Origin: Segniliparus rugosus ATCC BAA-974
GTDB lineage: Bacteria; Actinomycetota; Actinomycetes; Mycobacteriales; Mycobacteriaceae
Direction: 5' to 3'
Length of the DNA: 64,000 nucleotides
NCBI RefSeq assembly: GCF_000185725.2
Contig: NZ_KI391954.1
Span: 372,001-436,000 of the forward strand
The position numbers and the translations under genes were made by a program. Of the stretch, positions 25,548 to 33,802 are shown piece after piece. The notes under the pieces are model-generated. The model had not been told where the DNA came from, made no database searches, and saw only the letters and a list, made by a program, of their open reading frames with translations. Numbering within the stretch: the first letter of the stretch is position 1; every line of letters begins with the position of its first letter.

Positions 25548-25841
25548 ATGAGCATCGGCGGGGCCGCGACGGAGGGGGAGGGTCTCGGACCGCTCGCGGA
25601 GCCGAGGTTGCATTGCTGGCACACCGGCGTCCTCTTGTCCGAGGGCGAGGCCCCGGCGTTGTCTCCGAACGCCCGAGCGGGAGGCGAGCCGCCGAGGTTC
25701 TGCGGCCAGTGCGGCAGGCGGATGGTGGTGCAGGTGCATCCGCGCGGCTGGTCCGCGACGTGCTCCCGCCACGGCTCCGTCGACTCGGAAGTGTGGGAGC
25801 GCTTCGTTTTGCAGCAGAAACTGCGGGAGACGGCCCAGTGA
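25548..25841 (+). CDS. Small cysteine protein next to bioB, probable biotin synthase auxiliary protein (BsaP-like)
   Basis: A 97-aa protein with four cysteines in a compact pattern: [16 protein letters not shown] and TCSRHGS. Mycobacteria carry a similar small protein directly after bioB (the Rv1590 position), described as BsaP, an iron-sulfur protein that supports actinobacterial biotin synthase. The assignment rests on position, size and cysteine pattern as I recall them, not on an alignment. Its stop overlaps the next start as GTGA, so it is coupled to the membrane protein. Confidence 0.65.
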   Translation: MSIGGAATEGEGLGPLAEPRLHCWHTGVLLSEGEAPALSPNARAGGEPPRFCGQCGRRMVVQVHPRGWSATCSRHGSVDSEVWERFVLQQKLRETAQ

Positions 25842-26503
25842 GCGCGAGGGCGTTGTGGCTCCTTGGGCGGGGGTTCGGCTTTCAAGTCGTTGTCGCCGTC
25901 ATCGCCGGGCTGGTCTGGGCGGTGGCCGCGCCGACCGTCGGGGCCAAACGCGTGCGCGGGGGCGACGTGGTGCCGTTGCAGCCAGGCGAAGTGCGCCACT
26001 TGTTCGAGGCGTTCGCCTGGTTGGTCGGGGTCGAGCTGGTCGCGGGAGCCGCCGCAGCGCTCGTGGTGTGGCTCATCAGCAAGCCGGTCCGAGGCGTCTG
26101 GCTGATCGGCGCGACGCTCGCGGGCGCGGGCCTCGGCGGCTTCCTCGCGGTCGAGGTGGGCGGGGCGGTCCGGTCGCTGATCTATCCGGGGCCGGGCCAA
26201 GGCCCCGGCTCGATCAGCCAGGCCGCGGTCAGGCTCTCCGAATCCGAGGTCGACGTGGCCGCGTTGGCGTGCGCGCTCGGAGCCGCCGTGGCCCTCTTCC
26301 TGGCGGCCTCCGCCGCTCCGGCGTACGGCTCATTCGTGGGCGCGGGGCGGTTTGAGGACCGCGAACTCGTCGGTGACTCGCAGCTCGCGGTCCGCGAACC
26401 GGTACACAGTGGCGGGCCTTCCGCCGGATTTGACGCTGCCGCCGGTGGGGACGAGCACGCCTCGGCGGCCGAGCACTCGGGCGAGGTTCGTGGCGTCCAC
26501 TGA
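25838..26503 (+). CDS. Membrane protein, DUF2567-like
   Basis: A 221-aa protein with about four hydrophobic segments (near residues 8-30, 55-75, 85-105 and 140-160). In mycobacteria a DUF2567 membrane protein occupies the same place after bioB and the small cysteine protein. The start is GTG 25838, overlapping the previous stop. The last 58 codons (26330-26503) overlap the convergent nrtR gene on the other strand and are hydrophilic and low in pattern, so the natural C-terminus may have been extended or replaced. Function unknown. Confidence 0.7.
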   Translation: MSARALWLLGRGFGFQVVVAVIAGLVWAVAAPTVGAKRVRGGDVVPLQPGEVRHLFEAFAWLVGVELVAGAAAALVVWLISKPVRGVWLIGATLAGAGLGGFLAVEVGGAVRSLIYPGPGQGPGSISQAAVRLSESEVDVAALACALGAAVALFLAASAAPAYGSFVGAGRFEDRELVGDSQLAVREPVHSGGPSAGFDAAAGGDEHASAAEHSGEVRGVH

Positions 26504-27013
26504 GCGGTCGAGCGCCGCGCTGTAGATCCGCCGCAAGGTGGAGAGGGCGAACTCCTCGGGCGCGAGCGCGAACGCGATGTTCGTGTAGGAGAGCTTCGCG
26601 GCCAGCCTGGCGCGGGCGGCTGCGGCGACGTCCGCGTGGTCGAAGCTGAGCTTGGGCAGGTCCGAGACCCGGAACCAGGCCGTGTCCGGGGGGAGGGCCG
26701 GGTCCGCTGTGGTGGGGACCAGGCCGAGGAACGCGGTCGCGACGACCCGCTCGTCGGGGACGCGGTCGGGCGCGGAGAACACGCTGAGCTGTTCGAGATG
26801 CTGGATTTCGCGGACGTCGACCTTCTCCGCGAGTTGGCGGCGCGCGCTGGCTTCGACGTCTTCACGGTCGCCGAGCGTCCCGCCGGGCAGCGACCATGTG
26901 CCCGCTTGCGGGGCTATTCCCCTCTCCCACAGCAGGACATGCATCTCGCCGTGGCGGTATTGCAAGACTGTGACGAGCACCTCGTGCCGGGTGCTATGAT
27001 GGAAGCTCCGCAC
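26330..27013 (-). CDS. nrtR: NUDIX-family transcriptional regulator of NAD synthesis (NrtR-like)
   Basis: Repressor with an N-terminal NUDIX fold that senses NAD-related ligands and a C-terminal winged helix that binds DNA (227 aa). GTWSLPGGTLGDREDVEASARRQ is the NUDIX-box region; it departs from the catalytic REUXEE pattern, as expected of NrtR regulators. The C-terminal half ([31 protein letters not shown]) fits the DNA-binding part. It matches Rv1593c in sequence pattern and location. GTG 27013 lies inside the palindromic operator, so the transcript is probably leaderless and autorepressed. Confidence 0.85.
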   Translation of the reverse strand: MRSFHHSTRHEVLVTVLQYRHGEMHVLLWERGIAPQAGTWSLPGGTLGDREDVEASARRQLAEKVDVREIQHLEQLSVFSAPDRVPDERVVATAFLGLVPTTADPALPPDTAWFRVSDLPKLSFDHADVAAAARARLAAKLSYTNIAFALAPEEFALSTLRRIYSAALDRSVDATNLARVLGRRGVLVPTGGSVKSGGRPATVYRFADRELRVTDEFAVLKPPRAHE

Positions 27014-27042
27014 TTTTCGATTATAGATCGAAAAGTGCGGAG
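27006..27042. promoter_or_regulatory. 37-bp perfect palindromic operator between nrtR and nadA
   Basis: Two exact 16-bp arms (27006-27021 and 27027-27042) flank the 5-bp centre TATAG; the arms begin CTCCGCACTTTTCGAT. It covers the nrtR start codon and lies about 65 bp before the nadA start, so one bound repressor could close both promoters. Confidence 0.85.
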
Positions 27043-27107
27043 CCCGACGACACCGCCGCGACCTTCCAATGACGCAAGACGTGGACGCGAAGGATGAAGG
27101 AGCAGAT

Positions 27108-28163
27108 GTGACCACGACGTTGAGCCACCGGCTCGAACAGTTCGACTCCCCGCTGCGAGCGGAGGTCGTCGACGGCCCCGCCGGTTACTCCGGCGTCGCG
27201 CCGGACGAGCGCTGGACGCAGGAGGTGCGCAGGCTCCTCGACCTGCGCGGCGCGGTCCTGCTCGCGCACAACTACCAGCTTCCGGAGATCCAGGACATCG
27301 CCGACCACGTCGGGGACTCGCTGGCACTCTCGCGGATCGCGGCTTCAGCGCCCGAGGGGACCATCGTGTTCTGCGGCGTGCATTTCATGGCCGAGACAGC
27401 GAAGATCCTGAGCCCGGAGAAGACCGTGCTCATCCCTGACGAGCGCGCGGGCTGCTCGCTGGCCGATTCGATCACCGCGGACGAGTTGCGGGCGTGGCGC
27501 AAGGAGCACCCGGACGCGGTGGTGGTCTCCTATGTGAACACCACCGCGGAGGTGAAAGCGCTCACCGACATCTGCTGCACGTCCTCGAACGCGGTCGAAG
27601 TGGTCGCCTCCATCCCCGCCGACCGGACCGTCCTGTTCCTGCCGGACCAGTTCCTCGGGGCGCACGTGCGCAGGGAGACCGGCAGGGAGAACTTGCACGT
27701 GTGGGCGGGGGAATGCCACGTGCACGCGGGCATCAACGGGGACGAGCTCGCAGCGCAGGCGCAGCGCAGCCCCGAGGCCGAGCTGTTCGTCCACCCCGAA
27801 TGCGGCTGCGCGACCTCCGCGCTCTATCTGGCGGGCGAAGGAGCCGTGCCGAAAGAGCGGGTCAAGATCCTCTCCACCGGCGGCATGCTCGACGCGGCGC
27901 GCGCGACCCAGGCCCGCTCGGTGCTGGTGGCGACTGAGGTCGGGATGCTCCACCAGCTGCGCAACGCCGCCCCCGGCGTGGACTTCCAGCCGGTGAACGA
28001 CCGCGCGAGCTGCCAATACATGAAGCGGATCAACGCGGCTGCGCTCATCCGCTGCCTCGCGGACGGGCTGGACGAGGTGTTCGTGGACCCACAGGTCGCC
28101 GACCGGGCGCGGGCGAGCGTCACGCGGATGATCGAGATCGGCAACCCCGGTTCGGGGGAGTGA
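27108..28163 (+). CDS. nadA: Quinolinate synthase
   Basis: [4Fe-4S] enzyme that condenses iminoaspartate with dihydroxyacetone phosphate to quinolinate, the precursor of NAD (351 aa). The cluster cysteines are in the [19 protein letters not shown] and [10 protein letters not shown] segments. The frame opens at ATG 27069, but GTG 27108 has a Shine-Dalgarno GAAGGAG (27096-27102) 5 bp upstream and matches the usual N-terminus, so I chose it. It is followed directly by nadC; nadB, normally between them, is absent. Confidence 0.95.
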   Translation: MTTTLSHRLEQFDSPLRAEVVDGPAGYSGVAPDERWTQEVRRLLDLRGAVLLAHNYQLPEIQDIADHVGDSLALSRIAASAPEGTIVFCGVHFMAETAKILSPEKTVLIPDERAGCSLADSITADELRAWRKEHPDAVVVSYVNTTAEVKALTDICCTSSNAVEVVASIPADRTVLFLPDQFLGAHVRRETGRENLHVWAGECHVHAGINGDELAAQAQRSPEAELFVHPECGCATSALYLAGEGAVPKERVKILSTGGMLDAARATQARSVLVATEVGMLHQLRNAAPGVDFQPVNDRASCQYMKRINAAALIRCLADGLDEVFVDPQVADRARASVTRMIEIGNPGSGE

Positions 28164-29065
28164 TGGGCCTTTCGCTGACTGGGGCCCAGCGCGAGGCGGC
28201 GCTCGCCGCGGTGCGGGCCGCGCTCGCCGAAGACCTCGCCTACGGGCCGGACGCGACGACGCTGGCGACGGTGGACGCGGCGCAGTCCGGCACGGCCTCG
28301 GTCGTGGCCCGCGAGCCCGGTGTGCTCGCCGGGGTCCAAGCCGCGGTCCTCGTCCTTGACGAGGTGCTCGGGCCGGACGGGTACGCGCTGCGCGGCGGCA
28401 AGTCGGACGGCGACCGGGTCCTGCCCGGCGACGCGGCGTTCTCGGTGACCGCGCCGCTGCGGGGGCTGCTCACGGCGGAGCGCACGCTTTTGAACCTGAT
28501 GTGCCATCTGTCGGGGATCGCCACCGCCACGGCGCGCTGGGCCGACCAGCTCGCGGGCACCAAGGCGAAGGTGCGCGACACCCGTAAGACGCTCCCCGGC
28601 CTGCGTCTCTTGCAGAAGCACGCCGTGGTGTGCGGCGGCGGGGTGAACCATCGCATGGGCCTTGGCGACGCCGCGCTCATCAAAGACAACCATGTCGCTG
28701 CCGCCGGCTCGGTTGCCGAGGCTTTGCGCCGAGTGCGGGCCTTCGCGCCGCAGCTTGCGGTGGAGGTCGAAGTGGACACGCTCGCGCAGCTCGAAGAGAT
28801 CCTGGCCGAAGGGGTGGAACTGGTCCTGCTCGACAATTTCGACGTGGAGACCACGGCGAAGGCGGTGGCGCTGCGCGACGAGCGCTCCCCGGCGACGCTG
28901 CTGGAATCCTCGGGCGGGCTCGCGCTCGCCAACGCGCGCGCCTACGCCGAGACCGGGGTGGACTACCTCGCGGTCGGCGCGCTCACCCACTCGGCGCGGG
29001 CGCTGGACCTCGGTCTGGACCTGGGGGAGGCCGGGTCCGGGGGAAGCGGCGCGATCAGAGCATGA
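28160..29065 (+). CDS. nadC: Nicotinate-nucleotide pyrophosphorylase (quinolinate phosphoribosyltransferase)
   Basis: Converts quinolinate and PRPP to nicotinate mononucleotide (301 aa). Signature segments: [43 protein letters not shown] and [16 protein letters not shown]. It begins at GTG 28160 or ATG 28163; both overlap or abut the nadA stop, so the genes are coupled. Its stop overlaps the next ATG. Confidence 0.95.
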   Translation: MMGLSLTGAQREAALAAVRAALAEDLAYGPDATTLATVDAAQSGTASVVAREPGVLAGVQAAVLVLDEVLGPDGYALRGGKSDGDRVLPGDAAFSVTAPLRGLLTAERTLLNLMCHLSGIATATARWADQLAGTKAKVRDTRKTLPGLRLLQKHAVVCGGGVNHRMGLGDAALIKDNHVAAAGSVAEALRRVRAFAPQLAVEVEVDTLAQLEEILAEGVELVLLDNFDVETTAKAVALRDERSPATLLESSGGLALANARAYAETGVDYLAVGALTHSARALDLGLDLGEAGSGGSGAIRA

Positions 29066-29421
29066 CCGTTCCTACGCCGCAATCGCGCGCCCCCCGCGCA
29101 CGCGGCTTCGAGCTTCTTTCGTGGGCGAGCCTGGCGAGCGCCGCTTTCGCGGTCGTGGTGAGCGTTCTGCTCTTTCTCCGGTTCTCGTTTCTGCCGCTCG
29201 GAGCTTTCGGCAAGAGCTCCGATATCGACTACGACGGAGTCGTCGCTATCAGAGCCGCGTTGAGCGCGCTCGGGCTCCTCCCGTTGGTCCCAGCGCCGCT
29301 CTTCCTCGCGATCGGTTTGCGCGGAGAGCCAAACGCGGCGCGTTTGGCAGTCGGCCTGCTGCTCAGCAGCCTCGCCGGTCTCGCCGCGGCGGGGCAAGTG
29401 CTCCACGCGCTCATCGCCTAG
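29062..29421 (+). CDS. Small membrane protein after nadC
   Basis: A 119-aa protein with three predicted hydrophobic segments (about residues 20-42, 65-85 and 95-117). I do not recognise the family. The ATG overlaps the nadC stop, so it is probably translated with the NAD operon. It is convergent with corA, 25 bp away. Confidence 0.7.
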   Translation: MTVPTPQSRAPRARGFELLSWASLASAAFAVVVSVLLFLRFSFLPLGAFGKSSDIDYDGVVAIRAALSALGLLPLVPAPLFLAIGLRGEPNAARLAVGLLLSSLAGLAAAGQVLHALIA

Positions 29422-29446
29422 CCGTTTGACGTGCGCTGGACCTGGA

Positions 29447-30625
29447 CTAGAGCCACTTGCTGCGGCGGAAGCCGATGAAGAGGCTCGCGCTGACCACAGC
29501 CATGACCGAGAGCGCGATGAAGTAGCCGTAATGCCAATGCAGCTCGGGCATGTTGTCGAAGTTCATCCCGTAAATGCCCGCGACCATTGTCGAGACGGCG
29601 AAGATCGCCGCCCAAGCGGTGATCTTGCGCATGTCGGTGTTCTGCTGCATGCCCACCTTGCCGAGCGCGGCTTGGACGAGGGAGCTGAGCACTTCGTCAT
29701 AGCTCGACACCCGCTCCGCGACTGCCGTGTGATGGTCGAGCACGTCCCGGAAGTAGCGGCGGACTTCCTTCGGGACGGTGATGGTGAGCGTCGGGTCGGG
29801 GTTCGCGAGGCGGGTGAGCGCCGAGGAGAGCGGGTTCACCGCCCGGCGTAGCTCCACGACCTCGCGCTTGAGCAGGTAGATGAGTTCGATCTCGGTGCTC
29901 GCGCCCGGTGTGAAGATCGACTCCTCCATGGCGTCGATGTCGAGCTCCACTGCTTCGGTGACTGTGATGTAGCCGTCCACGATGTGGTCGGCGATGCTGT
30001 GCATCACCGCGAGCGGGCCGATGGCCAGCTTCGCGGTCTGGCTCTCCAAATGCTTGCGCACGCCGGTCAGCTCGCCGTGGCCGCCATGACGGACGGTCAC
30101 GATGAAGTCGCGGCCGACGAAGAGGATGATCTCTCCGGATTCCACGATCTCTTTCGCCTGCGAGATGGACTCGTGCGCGACGTATTTCACCGTCTTGAGC
30201 ACAAGCTCGAACATGTCGTCGTACTGTTCCAGCTTCGGCCGCTGGTGGGCGTGGACCGCGTCCTCCATCATGAGCTCGTGCAGGCCGAAGACCGCGCCGA
30301 CCGAGCGCATCTGCTCCTCGTCGGGCTCGAAGAGCCCGACCCAGACGAATCGCGATTTGGGCTGCTCCTCGCCGTTCTGCGGCAGCGGATCGCGGACCTG
30401 CGCGAGCGCCTCGGCAGGAGTGGGCTTGCCGGGCTGGCGGAAGCCGTCCACATACACGGCGCAGTCCACGACGATCCTGGATGCGCGGGGCGCGGGCTTC
30501 TTCGCGGCGGCGGACTGCGCTGCGGAGGAGAAGCCCAAGACCGAGAGCGGGGTCGCGAGGGGGGAAGGCTGCGACTCTGCTGTGCTGCGGAACCGAGAGG
30601 CGCCCTTCGGGGGGAGCGGGGGCAT
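29447..30625 (-). CDS. corA: Magnesium/cobalt transporter CorA
   Basis: Pentameric Mg2+ channel of the inner membrane (392 aa). A long cytoplasmic N-terminal domain is followed by two C-terminal membrane helices with the selectivity motif YGMNFDNMPE between them. ATG 30625 has a strong Shine-Dalgarno (TTTAGGAGGAACC) directly upstream. The first 60 residues are proline/alanine-rich and weakly conserved. A 30-codon reading frame with its own Shine-Dalgarno lies just upstream and may be a leader peptide. Confidence 0.94.
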   Translation of the reverse strand: MPPLPPKGASRFRSTAESQPSPLATPLSVLGFSSAAQSAAAKKPAPRASRIVVDCAVYVDGFRQPGKPTPAEALAQVRDPLPQNGEEQPKSRFVWVGLFEPDEEQMRSVGAVFGLHELMMEDAVHAHQRPKLEQYDDMFELVLKTVKYVAHESISQAKEIVESGEIILFVGRDFIVTVRHGGHGELTGVRKHLESQTAKLAIGPLAVMHSIADHIVDGYITVTEAVELDIDAMEESIFTPGASTEIELIYLLKREVVELRRAVNPLSSALTRLANPDPTLTITVPKEVRRYFRDVLDHHTAVAERVSSYDEVLSSLVQAALGKVGMQQNTDMRKITAWAAIFAVSTMVAGIYGMNFDNMPELHWHYGYFIALSVMAVVSASLFIGFRRSKWL

Positions 30626-30645
30626 GGTTCCTCCTAAACGTTGCT

Positions 30646-30738
30646 TTACATTCGGACGTAATCGTAGAGATCGCGCGCGACCGGCTGCCCGTCGGCCGCG
30701 GCGGCCGGGTCGAGGGGTCTTCGCCGCCTCACGGTCAT
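30646..30738 (-). CDS. Possible 30-aa leader peptide of corA
   Basis: ATG at 30738 follows GGAAAGGAG at a good distance and opens a 30-codon frame ending in TAA, 20 bp before the corA ATG. The peptide is arginine-rich at the start (MTVRRRRPLDP) and ends ARDLYDYVRM. In enterobacteria, corA and mgtA leaders carry translated peptides that control transcription into the gene. Whether this one regulates corA or is simply a small protein cannot be told from sequence. Confidence 0.5.
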   Translation of the reverse strand: MTVRRRRPLDPAAAADGQPVARDLYDYVRM

Positions 30739-30817
30739 AGCGAACTCCTTTCCGACGTGCGACAACCTGCATCCAAACTAGCACTGGGGAGAGGGATGGA
30801 GGTTATGCTGTTCGGAT

Positions 30818-31468
30818 ATGAACGCGACCGTGATCATCGGGTGGCTGCAGGCCGTCGCGGCGCGCGCGTGGGCCGCGACGGGGCGGTGCCAACGCGCGCT
30901 GCTGGCGTGCTCGCTCGTCGGCGCGGCGATCGTCTGGGCGGACGTGCGCCAACCGGCTCCGCGCGTCGTGGTCGGAGCCGGCACGCAGATCCCTTCGCAG
31001 ATCCTCGCCAGGCTCTATGTCGGCACGCTCAACTCGGCCGCCGTGCCTGCGGTCCTCGCCCCGTCCGGCAAGGCGACTTGGCAGGAGCGCCTGGCTGCGG
31101 TCGACTCGGGGGACTGGGCGGTGACCGCGGAGGAGGGCCGAGGCCTGCTCGCCGCGCTGAACCCGAGGATCCTTCCGGAGCAGAACGTCTTCGGGCTCTC
31201 CGGACAGCTCTCGGGCCAACTGCCCGAAGGGCTCGACATCAGCGACATCACCCCGAACGGGAGCGTCGCGGTGTACCGGATCGGCTCGCTCACCTACAAA
31301 CACAGCAAAGGGCTCGGCGTTCTGGCGGACCAGCTCAACGCGTCCGAGCTCGCCGCCCTCGTCCACGCCGTGCAGCAGGGCGGGGACATCGACGCGATCA
31401 CGGGCCGCTGGCTCATTGCGCACAATTTCAACAAGACGGATCGGGAGAAGTTGGAAGACCAGCTGTAG
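30818..31468 (+). CDS. Membrane-anchored or secreted protein, possibly related to glycine-betaine-type binding proteins
   Basis: A 216-aa protein with one N-terminal hydrophobic segment (about residues 22-42) and a soluble remainder. The segment after it (VVVGAGTQIPSQILARLYVGTLN) recalls the start of OpuAC/ProX-type substrate-binding domains, but the protein is shorter than those and I see no lipobox. No ABC transporter genes are adjacent. The last 12 codons are repeated almost exactly 72 bp downstream, suggesting a lost tandem copy. Confidence 0.55.
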   Translation: MNATVIIGWLQAVAARAWAATGRCQRALLACSLVGAAIVWADVRQPAPRVVVGAGTQIPSQILARLYVGTLNSAAVPAVLAPSGKATWQERLAAVDSGDWAVTAEEGRGLLAALNPRILPEQNVFGLSGQLSGQLPEGLDISDITPNGSVAVYRIGSLTYKHSKGLGVLADQLNASELAALVHAVQQGGDIDAITGRWLIAHNFNKTDREKLEDQL

Positions 31469-31538
31469 TGGCTTGTCTTGTTGGAATCGGGCTAGCACAG
31501 GAACAAGACGGATCGGGAGAAGCTGGAAGACCAGCTGT
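31430..31538 (+). repeat. 37-bp direct repeat of the 3' end of the preceding gene
   Basis: 31430-31466 and 31502-31538 are identical except for one base (T/C). The first copy encodes the C-terminal NKTDREKLEDQL and runs into the stop; the second has the same frame but no gene before it. It is probably the remnant of a tandem gene duplication. A short GC hairpin follows the second copy. Confidence 0.85.
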
Positions 31539-31560
31539 CGGGGCGGCTCGGAAGCCGCCG

Positions 31561-32535
31561 CTATTTCAACGCCAACGCCCCGACCGGTGTGCCGGAGGAG
31601 CCGGTGATCGGCAGATGCGGGGCGACGAACATGAACTCGTACACCTTGTCACGGGCGCAGTCGTCGGCGAGCGCGTCGAGGTCGAATATCTCGCCGAAGG
31701 CCAGACCGGCGTGGACGAGCAGCACGGCGTGGAGGGGCTGGTAGTACCCGATCTCGTTGGGACGGACTTCGATGCCCCAGGTATCGGTCGCGAGCGCCGC
31801 GATGTCGTGGTGGCGGATCCACGGCGCGGCGTGCAAGGAGACTCCCGGCGCGTCCCCGCCCGCGTAATCGCCCCAATTGCCGCGTCGCGCCCCGAGGAAG
31901 CCTGTGCGCACGAGCAATGCGTCCCCCGGCAAGATCTCGACTCCCTCGCTTTCGAGGCATTCCTCGATATCGTCGCTGGTGATCGCATAGCCCGGTTCGA
32001 GGGCGTCGACGCCTTTGTGCCGCGCGACATCGACCAGCACGCCTCGCGCGACCCCCCGGTCCGCGACATGCTCGGCCGAGTTGTGCGCGGACCCGGCGGC
32101 GGTCACCTCTGCTGCGGGGCGGTTGTTGTACATCTTCCCTTCCCAGAAGACATGGTTCAAACAGTCCCATTGCGTGCCGGACTGCGTCGGCATGAGCACG
32201 ACATGGTCGGAGAACCCGACGCCCGGACGGGGAGCGAGGCCCATCGCGACGAGGTCCTGCCGCCCGGAGGCCACGTCGGTGCCGGTCGCCGCCGCGTACA
32301 GAATCGGGTTGAAACGGCCCCAGACCCCTGTCTGCGGGCCGTGTTGGTCGTACGGCAGGCTCAGCGGGATAGATTTGCCCTGCCGGACCAGGGAAGCGGC
32401 ATGTTTGACCTGCTCCGGTCCGACGAGGTTCCAGGTCCCTGCCTGGTCGTCCTCGCCCCATCGTCCCCAATTGGAGCATTCTGCGATGTATCGCCGGATG
32501 ACCGCTTCGTCGTCTGCGCCGTTTGTCTCAGCCAT
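31561..32535 (-). CDS. Cyclase-family (KynB-like) metal-dependent hydrolase
   Basis: Member of the kynurenine formamidase/cyclase family (324 aa), which hydrolyses amides or esters using a metal bound by a His/Asp motif. The motif region reads SGTQWDCLNHVFW; the first His of the classical HxGTHxDxPxH is replaced by Gln, as in one subgroup. ATG 32535 follows AGGAGGAA. It is downstream of a carboxymuconolactone-decarboxylase gene, with a divergent TetR regulator beyond, suggesting one inducible degradation operon. The substrate is unknown. Confidence 0.8.
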   Translation of the reverse strand: MAETNGADDEAVIRRYIAECSNWGRWGEDDQAGTWNLVGPEQVKHAASLVRQGKSIPLSLPYDQHGPQTGVWGRFNPILYAAATGTDVASGRQDLVAMGLAPRPGVGFSDHVVLMPTQSGTQWDCLNHVFWEGKMYNNRPAAEVTAAGSAHNSAEHVADRGVARGVLVDVARHKGVDALEPGYAITSDDIEECLESEGVEILPGDALLVRTGFLGARRGNWGDYAGGDAPGVSLHAAPWIRHHDIAALATDTWGIEVRPNEIGYYQPLHAVLLVHAGLAFGEIFDLDALADDCARDKVYEFMFVAPHLPITGSSGTPVGALALK

Positions 32536-32558
32536 GGTGTTCCTCCTGGTGCGCCGGT

Positions 32559-33080
32559 CTATTGTGGGATGTCGCCCCATGGGGTGGGCTCCGCGTCCAA
32601 GGGGATCTCGAAGGATTTCAGGAAGATCGACGTCATCACGTAGTGGCCGACCAGGAGGGCTATCTCCGCGATCTGCCGGTCGTCGTGGTCGTCGGCGAGC
32701 GCGGCGACAACGGAGGGCGTGACGGCGTTGGCGACTGCGGCGTCCACGTATGCGATCAGCCGCGCGAGTCGAGGGTCCTCGAAGTCGACGGATTTGGCGA
32801 GCAGTTTCTCGATGTCGCTGTCGTCGACGCCGACCGAGCGGGCTATTTCCTTATGCTGCATCGCCTCGTAGGCGTTGTCGAGCAGGCCGCCGACTCGCAG
32901 GATGACGCTTTCGCGGTCCTTCGGGGGCAGCGACGCGCGCCGGAAGGACATGCCGAGGTCGAGGTATGGCTGCGCGGAAGCCTCTGCGAGCACCATGTAG
33001 CGCATGAGATTGGCGGGGAAGCGGTCGTAGACGGCGCGTTGCGCCGGAGTGAGCGAGTCGAGGTCGGGAGGGGCGGGCAT
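32559..33080 (-). CDS. Carboxymuconolactone decarboxylase/AhpD-family protein
   Basis: A 173-aa helical protein. The segment RVGGLLDNAYEAMQHKEIARSVGV has the Glu...His pattern of the CMD domain, but I see no CxxC pair, so it is not a peroxidase of the AhpD type. It is the first gene of a two-gene operon with the cyclase-family hydrolase (23-bp gap) and is divergent from a TetR gene. A role in aromatic or lactone degradation is an inference. Confidence 0.8.
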   Translation of the reverse strand: MPAPPDLDSLTPAQRAVYDRFPANLMRYMVLAEASAQPYLDLGMSFRRASLPPKDRESVILRVGGLLDNAYEAMQHKEIARSVGVDDSDIEKLLAKSVDFEDPRLARLIAYVDAAVANAVTPSVVAALADDHDDRQIAEIALLVGHYVMTSIFLKSFEIPLDAEPTPWGDIPQ

Positions 33081-33107
33081 GACGGCCTTTCCTGGGGGCG
33101 TTGCGAC

Positions 33108-33187
33108 GAGTGAGAGTTAACGCAGTTGTCTTGCTTTAACTCCCACTCTAGTCCGAACGCCGATTTATCGCAAGGATTCTGCGTTAA
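33108..33187. promoter_or_regulatory. Operator region between the CMD gene and tetR
   Basis: A 13-bp inverted repeat (GAGTGAGAGTTAA 33108-33120 against TTAACTCCCACTC 33136-33148, one mismatch) and a second pair TTAACGCAG (33117-33125) with CTGCGTTAA (33179-33187) lie in the 117-bp divergent gap. TAATAT (33185-33190) sits 7 bp before the tetR ATG as a likely -10 box of a leaderless transcript. Confidence 0.65.
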
Positions 33188-33197
33188 TATCGGACAT

Positions 33198-33785
33198 ATG
33201 CGCGAGGAGAGCTCATCTGTCCGCCGCCGCACGGGCGGACGCTCCGCCGTCGTGCGCGAACGGGTCTTGCGGGCGACTTTGGACGCGGTCGCCGAACATG
33301 GCGTTGCAGGAGTCGTGATCAGCCAGATCGCTCGAACGGCGGGCGTGCACGACACGACGGTCTACCGGCGCTGGCCGAGCCGCGAACACCTTGTCGTCGA
33401 CGCGTTGCTCGCCTACAGCGAACAGCAGCTTCCTGTTCCGGACACCGGTTCGTTACGAGGCGACCTCATGGCGTTCGCCCTTGCGATGACGGCCTACTTG
33501 TCCACACCTCTCGGTCTCGCGCTCGTCCGGTCGTTGATCATGGTCGACGATCCGGGTTTCGACGAACAACGCGCCGCGTTCTGGCGGTCGCGGTTCGACC
33601 TGGCCCACGTGATGCTCGACCGAGCGGCCGCCCGTGGCGAACTCGCCCGTGACATGCCGCCGGATCTGCTGTTGGAGATGCTCGTCGCGCCCCTCTACTA
33701 CCGGGCGCTGCTCACCAGAGAACAGACGGACGAGCGCGTCGTCGTCCCGCTCGTCGAGGCCGTCGTGTCCATTGCGGGGGCATGA
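33198..33785 (+). CDS. TetR-family transcriptional regulator
   Basis: A 195-aa regulator. The N-terminal helix-turn-helix is clear (GVAGVVISQIARTAGVHDTTVYRRWPSR, about residues 38-65), followed by a helical ligand domain. ATG 33198 is chosen because the HTH then sits at the usual distance from the N-terminus and a -10 box lies just upstream; the frame itself is open earlier. It probably controls the divergent CMD/cyclase operon and itself through the palindromes between them. Confidence 0.9.
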   Translation: MREESSSVRRRTGGRSAVVRERVLRATLDAVAEHGVAGVVISQIARTAGVHDTTVYRRWPSREHLVVDALLAYSEQQLPVPDTGSLRGDLMAFALAMTAYLSTPLGLALVRSLIMVDDPGFDEQRAAFWRSRFDLAHVMLDRAAARGELARDMPPDLLLEMLVAPLYYRALLTREQTDERVVVPLVEAVVSIAGA

Positions 33786-33802
33786 CCCCGGCGATCTCTC
33801 CG

